Position numbers and translations under genes: made by a program
Assembly (NCBI GenBank): GCA_028673005.1
Contig: CM054118.1
Location: forward strand, 88,760,858 to 88,824,857
DNA length: 64,000 nt
From: Tanypteryx hageni
Lineage: Eukaryota > Arthropoda > Insecta > Odonata > Petaluridae
Direction: 5' to 3'
The notes under the pieces: generated by a model
What the model saw: the letters and a program-made list of their open reading frames with translations, nothing else
Told to the model about the DNA's origin: nothing
Databases searched by the model: none
Part shown: positions 59,618-64,000 of the stretch, one piece after another
Layout of the letters: every line of letters starts with the position of its first letter
Numbering within the stretch: the first letter of the stretch is position 1

Positions 59618-60797
59618 ATACTTTTCTGAAACATGTCTAGAGACACTCGTCCTGTTATGTGGAAGACTAAGGGGCACATCTAAAGATGCTTTAATATACT
59701 TGGTGGCAGTAAAACATCACATAACTGTTGACACTTTGAGATCATAGGTATTTAAGTGTCCCTGCATTGGATTTACACTAGAATTTGCAATTCATATTAC
59801 AGCATGGTAATTACTGCATATAGCAATAAGTGCACACAAGCAAAATAATGCTTCATTAAAGGTGCAGCACTCACCAATATGATATATTCCATATAGGATG
59901 AATTTCCAGGCAGGCAAAGCAGGTTTTCCACCTGAGATACAATGTTTACGTTTGACATTCATGTGTGAAAATGTTAAGTTATGGTTAGAACTGCCAACCC
60001 AATCGCAAAATAGTTTCACAGAACACTGATGCATAATTTTATCACAAAGTGACCATCTTCTTCCTTTGCTATGATGACTATGGTAACTAAAATACATATT
60101 GCTATTTTTATAAAACAAATTTAATATTGGCTTAGGAATTCTTTCTTTTCCTCATATTCAAGGTGTCCTACAAAGTATTGGCATTTCTATGCGACCGGGG
60201 TACATGTTTACCCTCAGCCCATGGGATATAGGTTGATTTTAGGTTACATTTTTCATAACAAAAAGTGCCTTGTGGGCTGGGAAATTTGTTTAATTAACTA
60301 AATTTGGAGGTAATAAATAAATATTGGCAGCATATACTTGTGGTTTATTTTTATTATATAGAATTTACTAAATTTATTTAAACTACTAAACTGAAAATGA
60401 TTGCAACATAAGCAGTTCAAATTAATTATTGTAAAAGAAAGGAACAATTAAACATTTTATGTACTATTGATTAGGAATTTTATTTAGTTTCATAATTTCT
60501 ACAAACATAATGTTCCACGAATTCATTGGATGACATTTACTAATACCTATATATAAAATACAAATGAATAACATTGAGGTTTTTTGAATAGTATAGAAAT
60601 CATGAAAAAGAGAAAATGAAAGAAAGTCGTCACCTATGAAACTGTTGGACAAATTCCAAGAATCTTGAAATTACCTTTTGAATTGTTTTTCATTTCAAAA
60701 TTATTAGCTTTGCTCAAAATAAATCATTTGTAGGCATCACATCAAGCCAACATTTGTTGTAGTTACTCTTCTTCTTTGCTTTCCTGTAATGCAAATT
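59618..60797. other. No gene seen
   Basis: This is A+T-rich sequence between the Tigger derivative and RTE copy 2. A 108-codon minus-strand frame at 59792-60118 lacks motifs and is not supported as a gene. Confidence 0.5.
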
Positions 60798-60799
60798 AT

Positions 60800-63442
60800 A
60801 TCATCATCATCATAGGTAGTCTGTCCGTAGACAGGTCCGTGATTATTCATGGTTAAACCTGGTTCTCCATATACTCCTATTTTCCGCTGTCCTCTTCATA
60901 TCTTGATAACTCTCTTTCCCTTTCAAATCGTCTATCAGCTGATACCTTTTCCTACCTCTTTCCCTTTTCCCATCTAGTTTTCCTTCTAACACATCTTTAA
61001 TCATACTCTCTCTCCTCATGTAATGTCCAACCCAGTTAGCCTTCCTCTTTCTGATAGTCTGTATAATCATTCGCTTCTCTCCTATTCTTCGTAGCACTTC
61101 ATCGTTTTTCATCCTATCTGTCCATTTTATCTTCAGCATTCTCCTCCAAGTCCACATTTCAAAGCTTTCCAAGTATTTGATGTCATTTTTCCTTAGCGTC
61201 CATGTTTCTGCCCCATACAATGCTATACTCCATACGTAGCATTTTATCAACTTCTTGCGGATATCTTCCCTTATATTCCCTGTAAGTAGTTGTTTCTTTC
61301 TCCTGAAAGCCGCTTTTGCTTTTCCTATTCTAGTTTTGATCTCATCCGTACATTTTGCCTCTCGTGTTATGATACTTCCAAGGTATTTATATTCTGAAAC
61401 TTGTTCTAATGGCTTTCCCCCAATAGTTATGTTCAGATTCTCTTCTTTACCCGATATTCGAATGACCTTGGATTTTTCTGTATTTATTTCCATACCGTAT
61501 TTTCTACCTGTTATCACTAGTCTATTTATCATTTTTTGTAGTTCCTCTTCCTTTCTTGCTAGAAGTACTTGATCATCTGCGTATTTTACTGTTCTTATAA
61601 TCCTTCCTCCAATTTTGAAATCCCCTGTGCCTTCTAAAGCTTCTTGCATTAGACTTTCTCCATATATATTGAATAGGGTTGGCGATAGGCAGCAGCCTTG
61701 TCTTACTCCTCTACCGATATTTATTCCGCAGGTGTCCACATTCTCAAACCTAACCTTTACAACTTGATTCTCATATAGATTCCTAATCAATCTCCTGTCT
61801 TTCCAGTCTACACCTATATCCTTTAATATCTTCATCAACTTTACCCAATTTACTCTATCAAAGGCCTTCTGCCAGTCTACGAAACATGCGCAGATATCTT
61901 GACTGTATTCTATTGCCCTTTCTGATATGATTCTAACTACTCCTATAGCATCTCTAGTTCCTCGTCCTTTTCTGAAACCGAATTGATCTTCCCCTATTAT
62001 TTCTTCTGCCTTTTTCTCCAGCCTTTTATTAAGAATCCTCGTGATGATCTTCGATGTGTGTGACAGAAGGCTTATAGTTCTGTAATCTTTACACTGCATT
62101 GCCTTTGGCTTCTTCTTTAGAGGGATCATTGTTACTTCTAGGAAATCCTGAGGCCATTCTCCCGTGTCATAAATCTTATTAATTAATTTCGTGATCGCTT
62201 TTAGTACTTCTGATCCTATGACTTTAAGTATCTCAGCCGGTATTCCATCGCTGCCCGTGGCTTTCCCCTTCTTTAGTTCCACTATCGCCTTTTCTACTTC
62301 GCTCTCCATAATACTTGGTCCTAAGTTGTCTTCTTCAATGTTTTTCTCATTTTCCAGTTCTATTGTCCCCTCTCCTGCCTGTTTGCCGTATAATTCCTTA
62401 ATGTATTCTTCCCATACCTGTGCTACATCCTTTGTTTCTGAGACTATCTTCCCATCCGTATTCATAATTCCTTTACCACAAATTCCATTAGACTTCTTAT
62501 CTTCTAATTCCAGTGCCCTAGCGTACATCATATCGTACCGTCCTAACTTCTCCATTTGTTCTATTTCATCACATTTTCCTTTTATCCAGTTTTCTCTAGC
62601 TTTATCTGTTACCCTTCTCAACTCATTGTTTATACGCCTATAGTTGGCTCTACCTTCTTCACTGTTAACGTTTTTCCATTTTCGTCTCTCATCCATTTTC
62701 TCCAGCATTTCCTTCGTGATCCATGGTTTTCTGATTTTCTTCTCTTGTTTTCCAATCTCTTTATCCAAGGTATCCTTGATACTGGTTTTAATTTCATCCC
62801 ATTCTATATCAACGGTCTTCGGTTTGTTTTCCAACTTCCTTAGGTTATCTTCCAACTTCATGCTGACTACATCCTGCCTTTCTTTCAGTTTTTCTAGGTC
62901 CCAGGTCTGTCTTTCTCTTCTCGTTTTTCTTATTTGTTTGAGCTTTGTACTCAGGTCAACTATTAGAAGGCTGTGATCTGAATCAATGTCCGCTCCTTGC
63001 AATGCCTTGGCATTCTTTATGCTGTTCCTGAATCTTTGTTTTACAAGGATGTAATCTATTTGGCATCTCATTCTATCTCCTGGGCTTTTCCATGTGTATA
63101 ACCTTCGTTTATGGTTTTTGAACCATGTATTAGTCACTACAAGGTCATTATTGATGCAGAATTCTACGAGTTTCTCCCCTCCTCGATTTCTCTTTCCAAG
63201 TCCGTATTGCCCGACAACATTTTCTTCCTGTCCTTCTCCGACTATGCTGTTCCAATCTCCCATTATTATGCAGTTTACCTTTCCTCTTCCGTCTTCTTCG
63301 TAAATTTCATTAATTTGCTCATAGATCTCATCTATTTCTTCATCGTCATGAGCTGACGTTGGCATATATACCTGGATTATCAGCATGTCCACTGGGACTG
63401 CTTTTAGCTTTATTGCCATCAGTCTATCGTTCGTTGCTATTA
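60800..63442 (-). mobile_element. RTE-type LINE, copy 2, 5'-truncated
   Basis: The 3' end on the minus strand has the same (ATG)n tail as copy 1 (plus-strand CATCATCATCAT at 60802-60813). Similarity to copy 1 stops abruptly at 63442, corresponding to copy 1 position about 26924. ATTATAT occurs at both borders and may be the target duplication. 5' truncation is usual for LINEs. Confidence 0.8.
60843..63419 (-). CDS. RTE endonuclease-reverse transcriptase, open but lacking its start
   Basis: An uninterrupted 858-codon frame reads from MAIKLKAVPVDMLIIQVYMP to FNHE. It holds the second half of the APE-type endonuclease (CIIMGDWNSIVGEG, DYILVKQRF, DIDSDHSLL), a complete reverse transcriptase (GKATGSDGIPAEILK, QFGFRKGRGTRDA, FVDWQKAFDRVNW, VKYADDQVLLA) and the C-terminal GAETWTLRKNDIKYLESFE / NWVGHYMRRESMI region. 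About 119-140 N-terminal residues of the endonuclease seen in copy 1 (TWNVRTM, SETRW) are lost by truncation. The copy is thus not autonomous, yet its frame is undamaged, which points to recent insertion. Confidence 0.85.
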   Translation of the reverse strand: MAIKLKAVPVDMLIIQVYMPTSAHDDEEIDEIYEQINEIYEEDGRGKVNCIIMGDWNSIVGEGQEENVVGQYGLGKRNRGGEKLVEFCINNDLVVTNTWFKNHKRRLYTWKSPGDRMRCQIDYILVKQRFRNSIKNAKALQGADIDSDHSLLIVDLSTKLKQIRKTRRERQTWDLEKLKERQDVVSMKLEDNLRKLENKPKTVDIEWDEIKTSIKDTLDKEIGKQEKKIRKPWITKEMLEKMDERRKWKNVNSEEGRANYRRINNELRRVTDKARENWIKGKCDEIEQMEKLGRYDMMYARALELEDKKSNGICGKGIMNTDGKIVSETKDVAQVWEEYIKELYGKQAGEGTIELENEKNIEEDNLGPSIMESEVEKAIVELKKGKATGSDGIPAEILKVIGSEVLKAITKLINKIYDTGEWPQDFLEVTMIPLKKKPKAMQCKDYRTISLLSHTSKIITRILNKRLEKKAEEIIGEDQFGFRKGRGTRDAIGVVRIISERAIEYSQDICACFVDWQKAFDRVNWVKLMKILKDIGVDWKDRRLIRNLYENQVVKVRFENVDTCGINIGRGVRQGCCLSPTLFNIYGESLMQEALEGTGDFKIGGRIIRTVKYADDQVLLARKEEELQKMINRLVITGRKYGMEINTEKSKVIRISGKEENLNITIGGKPLEQVSEYKYLGSIITREAKCTDEIKTRIGKAKAAFRRKKQLLTGNIREDIRKKLIKCYVWSIALYGAETWTLRKNDIKYLESFEMWTWRRMLKIKWTDRMKNDEVLRRIGEKRMIIQTIRKRKANWVGHYMRRESMIKDVLEGKLDGKRERGRKRYQLIDDLKGKESYQDMKRTAENRSIWRTRFNHE

Positions 63443-64000
63443 TATATACTGCATATAATAGGGAAAAATATTTATTATAGGATTAACTTTTTGAGTTACT
63501 TCTTTTACCTTTGCATTTGCTCCAAAATATTTTACCAACTACATTCTACATTCACTGGATGATCAATTAACCTTTTATAGGATTAAAACTGCACAGTCTA
63601 ATTAACACCAACTTTGGTTGAGATTATTTTTGAACTATTATTACCACCATCTTACAGAACAGAATTTGCATAATAATAAATTAAGAGTGATAAATAATAT
63701 TCCCAATTGATGCATAAGAATCATATTAAAAAGTGCAATGTATTCAAACATTTTTTAATAGTAAATTTTAATAATTAAATAAACTCGTTACAAGTGTACT
63801 GAATATTTTTTCTGATTTTAAAAAAATGCAATTCACATTTGCAATAAATATTTTTAGAGAGCACAGAGCCTGGGTTGAGTTGCACTTTTGGAAAAACTTT
63901 CCATGCTATCATATATATATATATACAAGTATATAATATGAATATATTGAGCTCAGATACATATGCAAACATAGTGATTACTAATTCAACATTATTATAT
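63443..64000. other. No gene seen
   Basis: A+T-rich sequence with a short AT run at 63910-63923. Nothing else was recognised. Confidence 0.5.

Noticed and set aside
61255..63356. Several plus-strand frames of 80-150 codons at 61255-63356 and minus-strand frames at 26356-29113
   Set aside because: They lie opposite the RTE coding strand and are Ser/Phe-rich shadows of it.
1..64000. CRISPR arrays, operons, ribosome binding sites or prophage
   Set aside because: The introns, LINEs and DNA transposons show eukaryotic nuclear DNA, and no regularly spaced short repeats of CRISPR type exist.

Overview
The window is A+T-rich nuclear DNA of an arthropod, most likely an insect. The evidence is one recognisable host gene whose protein reads like insect SEC63, GT-AG introns of up to about 11 kb, and an arthropod-style set of transposons (RTE, CR1-like, mariner, pogo/Tigger, piggyBac, hAT). 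I cannot name the species.

Host gene: the 3' part of SEC63 (ER translocation / J-protein cofactor) runs on the + strand from 7648 to 56378. I could join 11 exons without breaking the reading frame. They give 568 residues, from the third transmembrane segment to the acidic C-terminus. The N-terminus with the first two membrane segments and the J domain must lie before position 1. Nothing in 1-7647 looks like the missing upstream exon. No other host gene is visible.

The rest is intron and flank filled with mobile-element debris. 1-7647: a pogo-type terminus, a tRNA-like relic, two Helitron-like units joined head to tail, a 31-bp minisatellite and a TTAA-flanked MITE. 7741-15067: a 2.4-kb hAT element, a pogo element and a tRNA-derived SINE with a 17-bp target duplication. 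15297-25961: a CR1-like LINE fragment, a hAT MITE, an 0.9-kb dispersed repeat, a broken piggyBac transposase, and two Helitron-like copies, one interrupted by a mariner. 26108-33868: RTE LINE copy 1 preceded by a tRNA-like sequence, a 53-bp minisatellite, a hAT transposase remnant and a perfect 54-bp palindrome. 34017-45358: a TTAA MITE, pogo/Tigger elements, a second CR1-like fragment and hAT MITEs. 45565-56237: more pogo and hAT copies, some nested, a 248-bp foldback and another TTAA MITE. After the gene: a 1.2-kb Tigger deletion derivative and RTE copy 2 on the minus strand, whose 858-codon frame is uninterrupted but lacks its start.

Most element calls rest on terminal inverted repeats plus target-site duplications read directly from the sequence. 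Protein-family names come from motif recognition, not from a database search. The features most worth a second look are the inverted RTE pair that encloses the last seven SEC63 exons, the tRNA-like A and B boxes at the RTE 5' edge, the head-to-tail Helitron-like units, the palindromic 44-bp-spaced subterminal repeats of the TTAA elements, and three hairpin-forming insertions in SEC63 introns.
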